Of a DNA stretch of 16,973 nt, positions 1-7,942 are shown piece by piece (position 1 is the stretch's first letter; each line of letters starts with the position of its first letter). The translations under genes and the position numbers were made by a program. The stretch is from assembly GCA_910585705.1 (NCBI GenBank), contig CAJUER010000011.1:1-16973 (forward strand), read 5' to 3'. Under the pieces are notes generated by a model that saw only the letters and a list, made by a program, of their open reading frames with translations, was not told the DNA's origin and searched no databases. The DNA comes from an uncultured Christensenella sp. (lineage in GTDB: Bacteria > Bacillota > Clostridia > Christensenellales > Borkfalkiaceae).

Positions 1-293
1 AGTTTAAATGACGTTAAAATTTATAATTCAGCGGTGTTTCTATGGTTTTTGAGTGGGCTTGTTGCTTACCCGAAAACAAATGGGAGCGCCGCTTTTTTGC
101 TGTTTGTCGCATAAATTGTCGCATAAATCAGTAATCGAGTTTGTTTCCTTCGACAATTAAAAATCCGACGAAAGGTCTGTATAAGTTTCGGCAAGGCCGT
201 TCTGAGAATGTCACATAAACTCGATAAAGGCAAAGTCGGCAATGCCGCATGCTTTAAGGCGTTTGCGATATGAAAGATTTACAATATTATTAT
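1..293. other. Gene-poor leader region, no supported gene
   Basis: I see no convincing gene here. One plus-strand frame is open from position 1 to a TAA at 112-114 (about 37 codons, hydrophobic and without a visible start). It could be the tail of a gene outside the window or chance. The stretch is moderately AT-rich and contains a short tandem duplication at 104-127. The promoter of the malic enzyme gene lies at its right edge. Confidence 0.5.
104..127. repeat. Perfect 12-bp tandem duplication
   Basis: The 12-mer TTGTCGCATAAA occurs twice in direct succession (104-115 and 116-127). It overlaps the stop codon of the short open frame entering from the left edge. It may be a replication-slippage duplication; no function is evident. 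Confidence 0.6.
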
Positions 294-322
294 TTTACAT
301 TTTACAACTTGGGTAGTATAAT
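294..322 (+). promoter_or_regulatory. Sigma-A promoter of the malic enzyme gene
   Basis: TTTACA at 294-299 and a perfect TATAAT at 317-322 are separated by exactly 17 bp. This predicts transcription starting near 329, about 50 nt before the malic enzyme ATG. No operator palindrome is obvious in between. Confidence 0.75.
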
Positions 323-378
323 GTAAGTAAAAAGGATAAAAAAGTAAAAATCAGTTTATCTTACGTCAGGGAGAATTT

Positions 379-1557
379 ATGAATTACAGAGAATTATCGT
401 TGAAAAAGCACGGTGACTGGAAGGGTAAAATCGAAACCGTTTGCCGCGTACCCGTAGACAGCAGAGAGGCGTTGTCGCTCGCCTACACACCCGGCGTTGC
501 CGAACCTTGCATGGCAATTCATAACGACGTTGAAAAGTCGTTCGAGCTTACGCGCCGCTGGAACACCGTTCCCGTCATAACAGACGGCACGGCGGTTTTG
601 GGGCTGGGCGATATAGGACCCGAAGCGGGTATGCCCGTAATGGAAGGCAAGTGCGCGCTTTTCAAGGCTTACGGCAATGTGGATGCATATCCTATATGTA
701 TCGGCACGAAGGACACCGAAGATATTATAAAGACCGTGAAGCTTATGGCAGGCTCGTTCGGCGGTATAAATCTCGAAGATATTTCCGCGCCGCGCTGTTT
801 CGAAATAGAAACGCGCTTGAAACAGGAGCTTGACATTCCCGTATTCCACGACGACCAGCATGGTACGGCAATAGTTTCTGCGGCGGCGCTTTTAAACGCC
901 TTGAAACTGGCGGATAAAAAGATAGACGAAATCAAACTCGTCATAAACGGCGCGGGAGCGGCGGGAATTGCGATAGCAAAATTTCTTTTAAAACTCGGCG
1001 TTAAAAATATAATAATGTGCGACCTGAAAGGTATCGTCTGCAAAGGCTGCGATTGGCTCAATCCCGCGCAGAAAGAGGTTGCGGAAATTACAAACTTACA
1101 GCAAATAAAGGGGACGCTTTCGGACGCGATGAAAGGAGCGGACGTGTTTATCGGGGTTTCCGGACCTAATTGCGTCAGTAAGGAAATGGTAAGGTCGATG
1201 GCGGATAAAAATATTCTTTTTACCTGTGCAAATCCCGTTCCCGAAATCGCCCCTGCGGACGCGAAAGACGCGGGTGCGTTTATAGTGGGCACCGGCTCAT
1301 CAGAATATCCCAACCAGATAAACAACGTTCTTGTATTTCCCGGACTTTTTCGCGGAGCGCTTGACGTGAGGGCTAAGACCGTAAATACGGAGATGATGAT
1401 TGCGGCGGCGAAAGGAATCGCCGAATACGTTTCCGACAATCAGCTGTCGACAGACTACATTCTTCCTTACGCTTACGACAAAAACGCGCACAGAGCGGTT
1501 GCTAAAGCGGTTGCGGAAGCCGCCGTTTCTACGGGCGTATCGAAGCTCAAAAGATAA
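379..1557 (+). CDS. Malic enzyme (malate dehydrogenase, oxaloacetate-decarboxylating), short bacterial form
   Basis: This cytoplasmic enzyme oxidatively decarboxylates L-malate to pyruvate and CO2 with NAD(P)+, linking four-carbon acids to pyruvate. The 392-residue length fits the compact prokaryotic malic enzymes that lack a phosphotransacetylase domain. Visible family motifs are SLAYTPGVAEPC with the catalytic-type Tyr near residue 36, GDIGPEAGMPVMEGK, the metal-binding block FHDDQHGTAI (residues 156-165) and the Rossmann loop GAGAAG (191-196) starting the nucleotide-binding half. The start is supported by AGGGAG at 368-373, five bases before the ATG. The gene is monocistronic, with its own promoter and a strong terminator. 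NAD versus NADP preference cannot be decided by eye. The family assignment is very secure. Confidence 0.96.
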   Translation: MNYRELSLKKHGDWKGKIETVCRVPVDSREALSLAYTPGVAEPCMAIHNDVEKSFELTRRWNTVPVITDGTAVLGLGDIGPEAGMPVMEGKCALFKAYGNVDAYPICIGTKDTEDIIKTVKLMAGSFGGINLEDISAPRCFEIETRLKQELDIPVFHDDQHGTAIVSAAALLNALKLADKKIDEIKLVINGAGAAGIAIAKFLLKLGVKNIIMCDLKGIVCKGCDWLNPAQKEVAEITNLQQIKGTLSDAMKGADVFIGVSGPNCVSKEMVRSMADKNILFTCANPVPEIAPADAKDAGAFIVGTGSSEYPNQINNVLVFPGLFRGALDVRAKTVNTEMMIAAAKGIAEYVSDNQLSTDYILPYAYDKNAHRAVAKAVAEAAVSTGVSKLKR

Positions 1558-1620
1558 AAAATTTTGTGCTTGCGTAAAACAAAACGAAAACGCTTAACCG
1601 TTATAGAAAAGTAACGGTAT

Positions 1621-1655
1621 AAAAGCGGCATAGCGCGTAAAGCTATGCCGCTTTT
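1621..1655. terminator. Strong rho-independent terminator between convergent genes
   Basis: A perfect 14-bp stem (1621-1634 pairing with 1642-1655) closes a 7-nt loop. The arms begin with AAAA and end with TTTT, so it can serve both the malic enzyme transcript and the convergent minus-strand operon ending at 1704. A smaller hairpin, ACCGTTA/TAACGGT, lies just upstream (1597-1618). Confidence 0.88.
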
Positions 1656-1703
1656 AAAATAAATTAACTTTGTGACAAACGCCGAAAGGCGGTTGTCTTT
1701 TAT

Positions 1704-2234
1704 TTATAGGGATTTTATCTCATCGTAAATTTTTCCGTCGAGCGTTTTGAAGTAGAACGTTCCGCTGTCGAACAGAATATATCCGCGTTCGCTGTTTTCT
1801 TTGGGAAGCGAAACCGAACCCGGATTGAGGTGCAGATATCCGCAGTTTTCCTTTAACGGAACGTGAGTGTGCCCCGTCAAATACACGTCGCCGCTTTGCA
1901 GGGGAGGTACGGCGCGGTGTCCGTGCGAAAGATATATGTTCACGCCGTCCGCATACACTGCGGCGTAATCGGAAAGCACGGGGAAAGGAAGTACCATTTG
2001 ATCGACCTCGCCGTCGCAGTTGCCGCGCACGCATAGTATTTTATCTTTTACAGCCGAAAGCATTTCCGAAACCTTCGGCGGAGAATACTCGTCGGGCAGG
2101 GGGTTGCGTGGTCCGTGATAAAGAATATCACCCAGTAAAAGCAGTTTTTCGGCGCCCTCGCGGGAAAATGCTTCGAGCATGCGTTTGCAGTGCTTTGCCG
2201 AGCCGTGAATATCGGAAGCAATTAAAAGTTTCAT
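1704..2234 (-). CDS. YfcE/MJ0936-type metallophosphoesterase
   Basis: A predicted cytoplasmic metal-dependent phosphodiesterase of 176 residues, the usual size for the YfcE family. The five calcineurin-like motifs are in order: D8-I-H10, G35-D36, G71-N-C-D74, the H104-G-H106 block, and G121-H-T-H124, followed by NPGS (137-140). These residues normally bind a dinuclear Mn/Fe-type centre. The physiological substrate is unknown for most family members, and E. coli YfcE is characterised mainly on artificial phosphodiesters. It is the last gene of a minus-strand operon, and its ATG overlaps the stop of the upstream HAD gene (ATGA at 2231-2234), which suggests translational coupling. It ends convergently with the malic enzyme gene. 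Confidence 0.93.
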   Translation of the reverse strand: MKLLIASDIHGSAKHCKRMLEAFSREGAEKLLLLGDILYHGPRNPLPDEYSPPKVSEMLSAVKDKILCVRGNCDGEVDQMVLPFPVLSDYAAVYADGVNIYLSHGHRAVPPLQSGDVYLTGHTHVPLKENCGYLHLNPGSVSLPKENSERGYILFDSGTFYFKTLDGKIYDEIKSL

Positions 2235-3016
2235 AAAAACTCCTTTATTTTCTGTATTACGCCGAACTCGGCGTTAGAGGGAACTTCGTTTTTTATGTGC
2301 GCTTTAAGTCCGCCGAATGCGTTTGCGGTAACGTAAGCCTGACCGCTTGCGAGAAGCATTTCCAAATCGTTCATATGGTCGCCGAACGCAACGCACTCGC
2401 TTTTATCGACACCCAGCCTTTGCATAAGCGCGCAAAGCGCCCTGCCCTTATTGGCGGTGGAAATGCAAACGTCAAGCCAGTCGTATCCCGAAACCATTGT
2501 GCGCAGTCCGTGAATTTTGGGCGGCAGAATTTTTCCGCCGTGTTCCGAACAGGGAGGTTTGCCGTCCCAAACGGATATTTTCAGCACCGTTTCGCGCACG
2601 GCGGTTTCGGCAAGGTTTGCTTTTTTAAGGCTCGAATACGAGCGCCTGACAGTTTCGATAAAAAGCTTGTCGTCGTCCTCGTAATAAGCACAGTCGGTGC
2701 AGGACAGTACGGGGTGCAGGTCGTTTTCGCCGCGTATAATTTCAAGCGCGTATCTTACGGCGTCCGAAGGGGTGGGTTCGGAAAAAATTATCTCGCCGCC
2801 GTATAGGCACAGACCGCCGTTTTCCGCGATAATAGCTATTTTATCGAGTACGGGCGCAAACAGCTTTTTAAGGTTGGGCAGCTGTCTGCCGCTTGCGGGG
2901 GCGAAAACAATTCCGCGTGCATAAAGCTTTTCTATCAACGTAAATGTTTCGTCGGGAATTATTTTGCTCGGCGGAAGAAGCGTGCCGTCAAGATCGGTCG
3001 CGATTAGTTTAACCAT
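2231..3016 (-). CDS. Cof-type HAD-IIB family phosphatase
   Basis: A 261-residue haloacid-dehalogenase-superfamily hydrolase of the Cof/YbiV class, which dephosphorylates sugar phosphates and other small phosphorylated metabolites. Motif I is DLDGT (nucleophile D8, acid/base D10), motif II is the SGR segment (42-44), motif III Lys is K190, and motif IV is GDHMNDLEM (212-220). The insert of about 100 residues between motifs II and III is the type IIB cap. The substrate cannot be predicted. It lies third in the operon, downstream of cardiolipin synthase across a 66-bp gap that contains a large GC-rich hairpin, and it overlaps the following phosphoesterase by four bases. I see no good Shine-Dalgarno before its ATG, which is preceded by an AT-rich stretch. 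Confidence 0.93.
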   Translation of the reverse strand: MVKLIATDLDGTLLPPSKIIPDETFTLIEKLYARGIVFAPASGRQLPNLKKLFAPVLDKIAIIAENGGLCLYGGEIIFSEPTPSDAVRYALEIIRGENDLHPVLSCTDCAYYEDDDKLFIETVRRSYSSLKKANLAETAVRETVLKISVWDGKPPCSEHGGKILPPKIHGLRTMVSGYDWLDVCISTANKGRALCALMQRLGVDKSECVAFGDHMNDLEMLLASGQAYVTANAFGGLKAHIKNEVPSNAEFGVIQKIKEFL

Positions 3017-3033
3017 ATCATAATAATATCATT

Positions 3034-3073
3034 ACGGCGGCGGAGTTGTCAAGCGTGACAGCTCCGCCGCCGT
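3034..3073 (-). other. Large GC-rich hairpin between cls and the HAD gene
   Basis: Twelve perfect pairs (3034-3045 with 3062-3073) are extended by a wobble and several inner pairs to about 18. On the minus strand it follows the cls stop closely and is followed by an AT-rich but not U-only tract. It could be a leaky terminator, a processing site or an mRNA stabiliser for the upstream part of the operon. The following gene has no clear Shine-Dalgarno. Confidence 0.6.
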
Positions 3074-3082
3074 ATCCGTGCC

Positions 3083-4501
3083 TCACATAAGCGGCGCGGC
3101 AATCTTCAATATAAATCGTACTGCTTTTCGGGGGAAAGAAATTTTCGTTGCTTTCATCGGCGAGGACATACGCAGGCATTGCCAGAAATCGCGATCGGCG
3201 CTCATTGCCACTTCGCCGCGTATCATCAGTCCGCACTCGCAGTTCAGCCTCATGGAGCGGTGGTCGAAGTTGTAACTGCCGATATATGCGCCGTCGTCGC
3301 AAGTCATAACCTTTGCGTGCATAAAGCCCGGCGTGTACTCGTAAAATTTCACACCCGCAGGCATAAGCCGTTCCGCACACGCTCTGGAAAGTTCGAGCGC
3401 GTATTTTTTATCGGGAATATGCGGCAGTATAATTCTTACGTCCACGCCACGCATTGCGGCAAGTCTGAGCGCGGAATGAATTTTTTCGCTTACGCAGAAG
3501 TACGGCGTGAGTATGTGTATTTTTTCCTTTGCCGAAGATACGGCGTAAACAAACGCGTCCTCCGCGAAAGAGGGGCGGTTCGGCGGCAGGTCGCAAAACG
3601 GCAGACATTTTTTGCCTTCGGCTTGCGGCGCTTCCGCCTCGTAGCTTCCGTTCCACAGCGACAGAAACATTGCTTCGAACGCTATCGCCGCTCCGCCGTA
3701 GACCGCCGCGCCGACGTCCTTCCAGTATCCGTAGGGGCTGTCGGTATTGGCGTATTCGTCGGCGATGTTAATACCTCCCGTGAAAGCTACTTTGCCGTCG
3801 ACGGAAGCAATTTTTCTGTGGTCGCGTAAGTTCAGGCGCGAATGGGGCAGGGGTTTCAGTCGGTGAAAAATTCTGATTTCCGCGCCTGCGGTTTTCAGCT
3901 TTTTCAAATCCTTTCTGCCGAGTTTGAAGGCGCAGCCGATTCCGTCGATTATTATTTTTATCTCCGCGCCGTTGCGGTTTGCGACGGCAAGCGCGGAAAC
4001 GAGCCTTGAAAAAATTCTGCCCCTGCACATTATGAAGTATTCGAGATAAACGCTTTTTTCCGCTTTTTCGATTTCCTTGAAAAGCTGCGTAAAGTATTCG
4101 TCTCCGTCCGCAAAATATTCGGCGCGGCTGTACGGCATTGCGCATATCCCGCACGCTTTGAAGCAGGCGGAGTCTATTCCGTTTTCGGGGCGCGCGCCCG
4201 TGAATTTAATTTCGCCCCTTAATTTGCGCTTGGCTGTTGCTATGAGGTAAATCACCGCCCCCGCGACGGGCAGGGCTATAATCATTATCACCGCCGCGCA
4301 GTTTATTTCAGGCGAGGAGCGGCGGCTTACTATCGCCGCCGCAGTGATAAGCGTGAACAGCCATATGCCTGCGAACGCGGCGGCGACGGGCATTATCGAG
4401 GGGATATAAAGACATAAAAAAATAATTGCGGCAGTTTCTGCCGCAATCAGTAACACATATAAAAAATCAATTGAAAAGACGTGTTTAAAAAAATTGCGCA
4501 T
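3083..4501 (-). CDS. cls: Cardiolipin synthase (phospholipase D family)
   Basis: A membrane enzyme that condenses two phosphatidylglycerols into cardiolipin and glycerol. The 472-residue length is typical of bacterial ClsA-type proteins. Hydrophobic segments near residues 12-33, 36-57 and 69-89 form the N-terminal membrane region. Two HKD catalytic motifs follow: H228-x-K230-x4-D235 with the downstream TGGINI block, and H395-x-K397-x4-D402 with GSYNFDHRS. Both are intact, so the enzyme should be active. The start has AAAAAGG a few bases upstream. The gene begins only 16 bp after the MDR dehydrogenase-like gene, so the two are almost certainly co-transcribed. A GC-rich hairpin follows the stop. 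Confidence 0.95.
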   Translation of the reverse strand: MRNFFKHVFSIDFLYVLLIAAETAAIIFLCLYIPSIMPVAAAFAGIWLFTLITAAAIVSRRSSPEINCAAVIMIIALPVAGAVIYLIATAKRKLRGEIKFTGARPENGIDSACFKACGICAMPYSRAEYFADGDEYFTQLFKEIEKAEKSVYLEYFIMCRGRIFSRLVSALAVANRNGAEIKIIIDGIGCAFKLGRKDLKKLKTAGAEIRIFHRLKPLPHSRLNLRDHRKIASVDGKVAFTGGINIADEYANTDSPYGYWKDVGAAVYGGAAIAFEAMFLSLWNGSYEAEAPQAEGKKCLPFCDLPPNRPSFAEDAFVYAVSSAKEKIHILTPYFCVSEKIHSALRLAAMRGVDVRIILPHIPDKKYALELSRACAERLMPAGVKFYEYTPGFMHAKVMTCDDGAYIGSYNFDHRSMRLNCECGLMIRGEVAMSADRDFWQCLRMSSPMKATKISFPRKAVRFILKIAAPLM

Positions 4502-4517
4502 AAAGCCTTTTTACACG

Positions 4518-5540
4518 TCAGAGAATCATTTTCAGGACAAGCATTTTACCTTTATTGGAGGAAGCGATATTTTCGCTGCGCTCCTTCAAAATAGCAACGG
4601 GGTCGTAGTCGGTTACGATTTCCTTGTCGAAGAAATCGATATTGACCGCGCCGTGCAGCAACAGGTTTATAACCGCATCGGTATAGCGGTATGCGCTTGT
4701 AACGCCGAACACCTTCAAATCCTTTTCAAGAATATCGCGCGCGTCGACCGAGCTGTTCATCGAAGTAAAGCCCGTCAACACAAGCGTTTTCTTCTTTCCT
4801 ATAAGACGGCAAGCAACCGACATCGGAAGTCTCGAACTCGCCGAATATATCGCCGCGTCGCACAGCTCGCCGCTGGTTGCGTCCATAACGTTATTCAACA
4901 GTTCGTCGTCTGCAGGGAATGAGTAGTAAATATCGCACTTCTTCGCGCGTTCGAGATTAATCGTATTATTGTCTATCAGTATAGGTATAATCTTGTGAAA
5001 CTGCAATATCTGCGCGATAATGTTGCCCGTAAAATCTCCGCCGACGACGGCGACTCTCTGACCGGGTGACAGATTAAGTTTATCGTAGATATTTTCCGCA
5101 ATTCCAACCGTTTCTATACAGAGTGCGTGCAGGTTGTCGACGCTGTCGGGCAAGGGCGTAACTTCGTTATATTCGCATACGACGAAATCACGCAAAAATC
5201 CGTCGAAGTCCTTGCCGGCAAGCTGAACGTCGGAACATTCCGCCTTGTTTCCGCTTTTGCAGGCATAACATTCGTTGCAGCTTCTTGCAGGTTCCAGATA
5301 TACTCTTGCGCCCTTTTCAACGCCGTAACATTTTTCTCCCGCTTCGGTTACAAGTCCTACGGCAAATCTCCCCAAAGTTTTGGGGTATTGCGCGGGCACG
5401 TCGCCGCTGAATACCAGCGAATCGAAGTTGGAAACGAGCAGGTGCGTAACCTTGACTTTTACCTGCGTGGGGGAAACGGGCGTCGTCACCATTTCCTCGC
5501 GCACAAGGTTTTTTACGCCTTTTAAAATCCAGTTATCCAT
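4518..5540 (-). CDS. Zinc-type MDR (alcohol dehydrogenase-like) protein with altered catalytic site
   Basis: A medium-chain dehydrogenase/reductase of about 340 residues with a GroES-like N-terminal half and a Rossmann half. Numbered from an upstream in-frame GTG at 5549, the structural zinc lobe is intact (C91-x2-C94-x2-C97-x7-C105). The catalytic zinc site is not: the usual Cys of the G-x-C-G-[ST]-D block is Ser40, and the usual GHE is G60-R61-F62. The dinucleotide loop is VVGGDFTGN rather than the common GAGPIG type. It may therefore act without zinc, on an unusual substrate, or as a non-catalytic protein. I prefer the ATG at 5540 because the GTG at 5549 lies at or upstream of the predicted transcription start. 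It is the first gene of a minus-strand operon, 16 bp before cls. The substrate is unknown. Confidence 0.85.
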   Translation of the reverse strand: MDNWILKGVKNLVREEMVTTPVSPTQVKVKVTHLLVSNFDSLVFSGDVPAQYPKTLGRFAVGLVTEAGEKCYGVEKGARVYLEPARSCNECYACKSGNKAECSDVQLAGKDFDGFLRDFVVCEYNEVTPLPDSVDNLHALCIETVGIAENIYDKLNLSPGQRVAVVGGDFTGNIIAQILQFHKIIPILIDNNTINLERAKKCDIYYSFPADDELLNNVMDATSGELCDAAIYSASSRLPMSVACRLIGKKKTLVLTGFTSMNSSVDARDILEKDLKVFGVTSAYRYTDAVINLLLHGAVNIDFFDKEIVTDYDPVAILKERSENIASSNKGKMLVLKMIL

Positions 5541-5551
5541 AAGATACACCC

Positions 5552-5580
5552 ATTATACGCTAATCATACGGGTTTGGCAA
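5552..5580 (-). promoter_or_regulatory. Minus-strand promoter of the MDR-cls-HAD-phosphoesterase operon
   Basis: Read on the minus strand, TTGCCA (5580-5575) and a perfect TATAAT (5557-5552) are separated by 17 bp. The predicted start at about 5543-5546 is only a few bases before the ATG at 5540, and no Shine-Dalgarno exists in between, so the message would be leaderless or nearly so. Confidence 0.7.
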
Positions 5581-5659
5581 CTAAAAAATGCGGATTTCGG
5601 AAATTGAAGTTTTTTGTGCCCGACGCCGCAATTTTTTGTTTTAGGCATAACAAAATCAA

Positions 5660-5688
5660 TTGACTTGCCGTTTTTTATGGTATATAAT
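5660..5688 (+). promoter_or_regulatory. Sigma-A promoter of rpmE
   Basis: TTGACT (5660-5665), a 17-bp spacer and a perfect TATAAT (5683-5688) predict a start near 5695, about 30 nt before the rpmE ATG. Confidence 0.82.
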
Positions 5689-5726
5689 AGGTAAGCATTA
5701 GAAGAATTTTAAGCGAGGTGAACAGT

Positions 5727-5930
5727 ATGAAGCCCGAAATACATCCCGATTACCATGAAATAACGGTTGTATGCGCTTGCGGAGCTACGTTCAAAACCGG
5801 AACCACGAAAAACGTTGATACGATGAAGGTTGACATCTGCAATAAGTGCCATCCTTTCTTTACCGGTAAGCAAAAGCTCGTTGATACAGGCGGCCGCGTA
5901 GACAAGTTTAAGAAAAGATACAATATTTAA
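5727..5930 (+). CDS. rpmE: 50S ribosomal protein L31, zinc-binding form
   Basis: A 67-residue large-subunit protein that helps bridge the two ribosomal subunits. The sequence is typical of the zinc-carrying (C+) L31 class: a C-A-C pair near residues 16-18 and a C-N-K-C pair near 37-40, followed by the conserved HPFFTGKQKL and RVDKFKKRY blocks. An in-frame GTG exists at 5718, but GAGG at 5715-5718 is correctly placed as Shine-Dalgarno for the ATG at 5727, and the MKPEIHP start matches the family. In Bacillota, zinc-type L31 is often exchanged for a zinc-free paralogue under zinc limitation; no Zur site is obvious here. It has its own promoter and terminator, upstream of the prmC-prfA block, as is common in Clostridia. 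Confidence 0.97.
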   Translation: MKPEIHPDYHEITVVCACGATFKTGTTKNVDTMKVDICNKCHPFFTGKQKLVDTGGRVDKFKKRYNI

Positions 5931-5935
5931 CAAAG

Positions 5936-5970
5936 TGGCTCCAAGTATTAAGTTGGAGCCATATTTGTTT
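5936..5970 (+). terminator. Rho-independent terminator after rpmE
   Basis: TGGCTCCAA (5936-5944) pairs with TTGGAGCCA (5953-5961) around an 8-nt loop and is followed by a T-rich tail. It lies immediately after the rpmE stop codon and separates rpmE from the next gene. Confidence 0.85.
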
Positions 5971-6020
5971 AACTACAAAGTATTATAAATTTGCGGGCAA
6001 TTCCGCAATGCGGTTTTAAA

Positions 6021-7862
6021 ATGGCAGAAATCGAAAATAAGAAAGAAAATAAAGAAAAAAAGAATAAAAAGGTTTGCACCTACATCGGCGGTCAGGCGGT
6101 TCTCGAAGGCGTTATGATGATGGGCAAAACCTGCATGGCTACCGCCGTGCGGGACGGTGACGGCGAAATTCAGATAGAAGCAAAGCGCCACACCGTAAAC
6201 CCCAAACTCAGGACGGCTTGCAAAATTCCTTTCGTGAGGGGAATAATCAACCTCGTTCTTTCGCTTGTGCGCGGAACGAAGGCTTTAATGCGTTCTGCCG
6301 CAGTTTACGGCGAGGACGACGAGGAAGCGGGCAGACTGCAAAAATGGCTTGCCGAAAAATTCAGGCTCAATTTAATGGACGTTATTTCCGCCGTGTCTAC
6401 ATGTCTCGGTGTTATTCTCGCGGTCGGAATTTTCATCTTCCTGCCCAGATTTTTAATCACGCTTATTCCGCCCGTCCAGCGCACCGTGTGGGAGTACGTT
6501 CTTCTCGGCGTTTTCAAGCTTGCGATTTTCATCGCCTATCTTGCGCTTATTCTTGTTTTAAAGGATATACGCAGGCTATATATGTATCACGGAGCCGAGC
6601 ATAAAACAATCAACGCATATGAACAGGGCGTGGAACTAAGCCCGGAAAAGGTAAAGCAGTGCTCGCGTATTCACGACAGGTGCGGCACGTCGTTTCTGTT
6701 TATCGTACTGTTTATAAATATTGTTATAATCTCGCTCGTGACGTGGGCTTTCGACAGCTACGTACTGCACGTTAAAAACGGCATATTGCGCTTTTTGCTC
6801 AATTTCGGCATAGAGCTTGTCCTGTTGCCCTTAATTGCGGGCATCGCGTATGAATTGTTGAAGTTCTTCGCCAAGTTCGATAATAAGTTCGTTTCGGTTT
6901 TCAAAGCTCCCGGCAAATTAATCCAAAAGCTGCTTACCACGCGCGAGCCCGACGAGGAAATGATTGCCGTCGCTATCGCCGCATTTAAAAAGGTTTTGGA
7001 AATGGACGCGGACGAAACCGTACCCGAAACCGAATTTGTGACGGGCGGCATACTCTCGAAAATGCTCGGCGACACGAAACGCAGGTTCGCGGAAAAGCAG
7101 ATTGACGAAAGCGACGCGGAGTGGATATATTCCCTCGTTCTCGGCGTCAAAAGAAGCGAGCTTACTTCCGGCAGAGTTATTAATATGGAAGAGAGCAAAC
7201 GCATTTCGGAAATCGTAGAAAAGCGCCTGACTGGCAGACCGCTTTGGTATATCGTCGGCGATACTGAATTTTACAACTGCAAAATCAAGGTTGACGAGCG
7301 CGCGCTTATCCCCCGCCCCGAAACCGAGTTGCTGGCGGAAGCCGCCTGCAAAACCGTAGAGGACGGCGACAAGGTGCTTGACTTGTGCACGGGCTCGGGC
7401 TGTATAGCCGTAGCCATTGCCAAGAACTGTGCGGGCAGGCGTGTTTCCGTCACCGCCGCAGACTTGTCCGACGCGGCTATAATGCTTGCCGAAGAAAATG
7501 CGAAGCTCAACGACGTTAATATAAACTTCGTCCAAAGCGACTTGTTCGGCGGAGTGCGCGGCAGGTTTAATTTAATCGTTTGCAACCCCCCGTATATAAA
7601 GAGCGCGGATATTCCCAAATTACAGAAAGAAGTCCGCGAGTACGAACCGCGAATCGCGCTTGACGGCGGCGACGACGGTCTCGATTTTTACCGCCGTCTT
7701 GCAAAGGAAGTGAGGAGCTACCTTGCAAAGGACGGAATGCTTCTGCTCGAATGCGGCGAAGGTCAGGCGGAAGAGATTTTGAAGCTGTTCGGCCGTCGCG
7801 ACTACGCAATGGTTCTCAAAGACCTGTCTGGCGTGGACCGCTTCTTAAAAATCGCATTTTAA
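6021..7862 (+). CDS. prmC: DUF1385 membrane protein fused to release factor glutamine methyltransferase PrmC
   Basis: One open frame of 613 codons joins two proteins that are usually separate neighbours. The N-terminal part is a DUF1385 (YqhQ-like) protein: a Lys/Glu-rich start, YIGGQAVLEGVMMMG, several membrane helices, and the conserved MYHGAEHKT and H-x-RCGT blocks. The C-terminal part is PrmC, which N5-methylates the Gln of the GGQ motif of RF1 and RF2 using S-adenosylmethionine. It has an N-terminal helical domain starting about 345 residues in, LIPRPETELL, the SAM loop VLDLCTGSGC, and the catalytic NPPYI (residues 522-526 from this ATG). A TTG at 5991 extends the frame by ten codons; the ATG at 6021 is preferred on composition, although neither start has a strong Shine-Dalgarno. 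The next gene is RF1, the PrmC substrate. The fusion would tether the methyltransferase to the membrane. Confidence 0.93.
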   Translation: MAEIENKKENKEKKNKKVCTYIGGQAVLEGVMMMGKTCMATAVRDGDGEIQIEAKRHTVNPKLRTACKIPFVRGIINLVLSLVRGTKALMRSAAVYGEDDEEAGRLQKWLAEKFRLNLMDVISAVSTCLGVILAVGIFIFLPRFLITLIPPVQRTVWEYVLLGVFKLAIFIAYLALILVLKDIRRLYMYHGAEHKTINAYEQGVELSPEKVKQCSRIHDRCGTSFLFIVLFINIVIISLVTWAFDSYVLHVKNGILRFLLNFGIELVLLPLIAGIAYELLKFFAKFDNKFVSVFKAPGKLIQKLLTTREPDEEMIAVAIAAFKKVLEMDADETVPETEFVTGGILSKMLGDTKRRFAEKQIDESDAEWIYSLVLGVKRSELTSGRVINMEESKRISEIVEKRLTGRPLWYIVGDTEFYNCKIKVDERALIPRPETELLAEAACKTVEDGDKVLDLCTGSGCIAVAIAKNCAGRRVSVTAADLSDAAIMLAEENAKLNDVNINFVQSDLFGGVRGRFNLIVCNPPYIKSADIPKLQKEVREYEPRIALDGGDDGLDFYRRLAKEVRSYLAKDGMLLLECGEGQAEEILKLFGRRDYAMVLKDLSGVDRFLKIAF

Positions 7863-7942
7863 TCGCCTCCGCATTTCGGCGTTGCAAATCATTGTTTACC
7901 GCCGCAAAAATTTCTTTTAAAAGCGGCAATCGGGTGTAGCTT

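Noticed and set aside
1..114. C-terminal tail of an upstream gene
   Set aside because: Only 37 open codons without a recognisable motif; I cannot support it as a gene.
3179..3829. A 216-codon plus-strand open frame
   Set aside because: Antisense to cardiolipin synthase, whose HKD motifs and length are clear.
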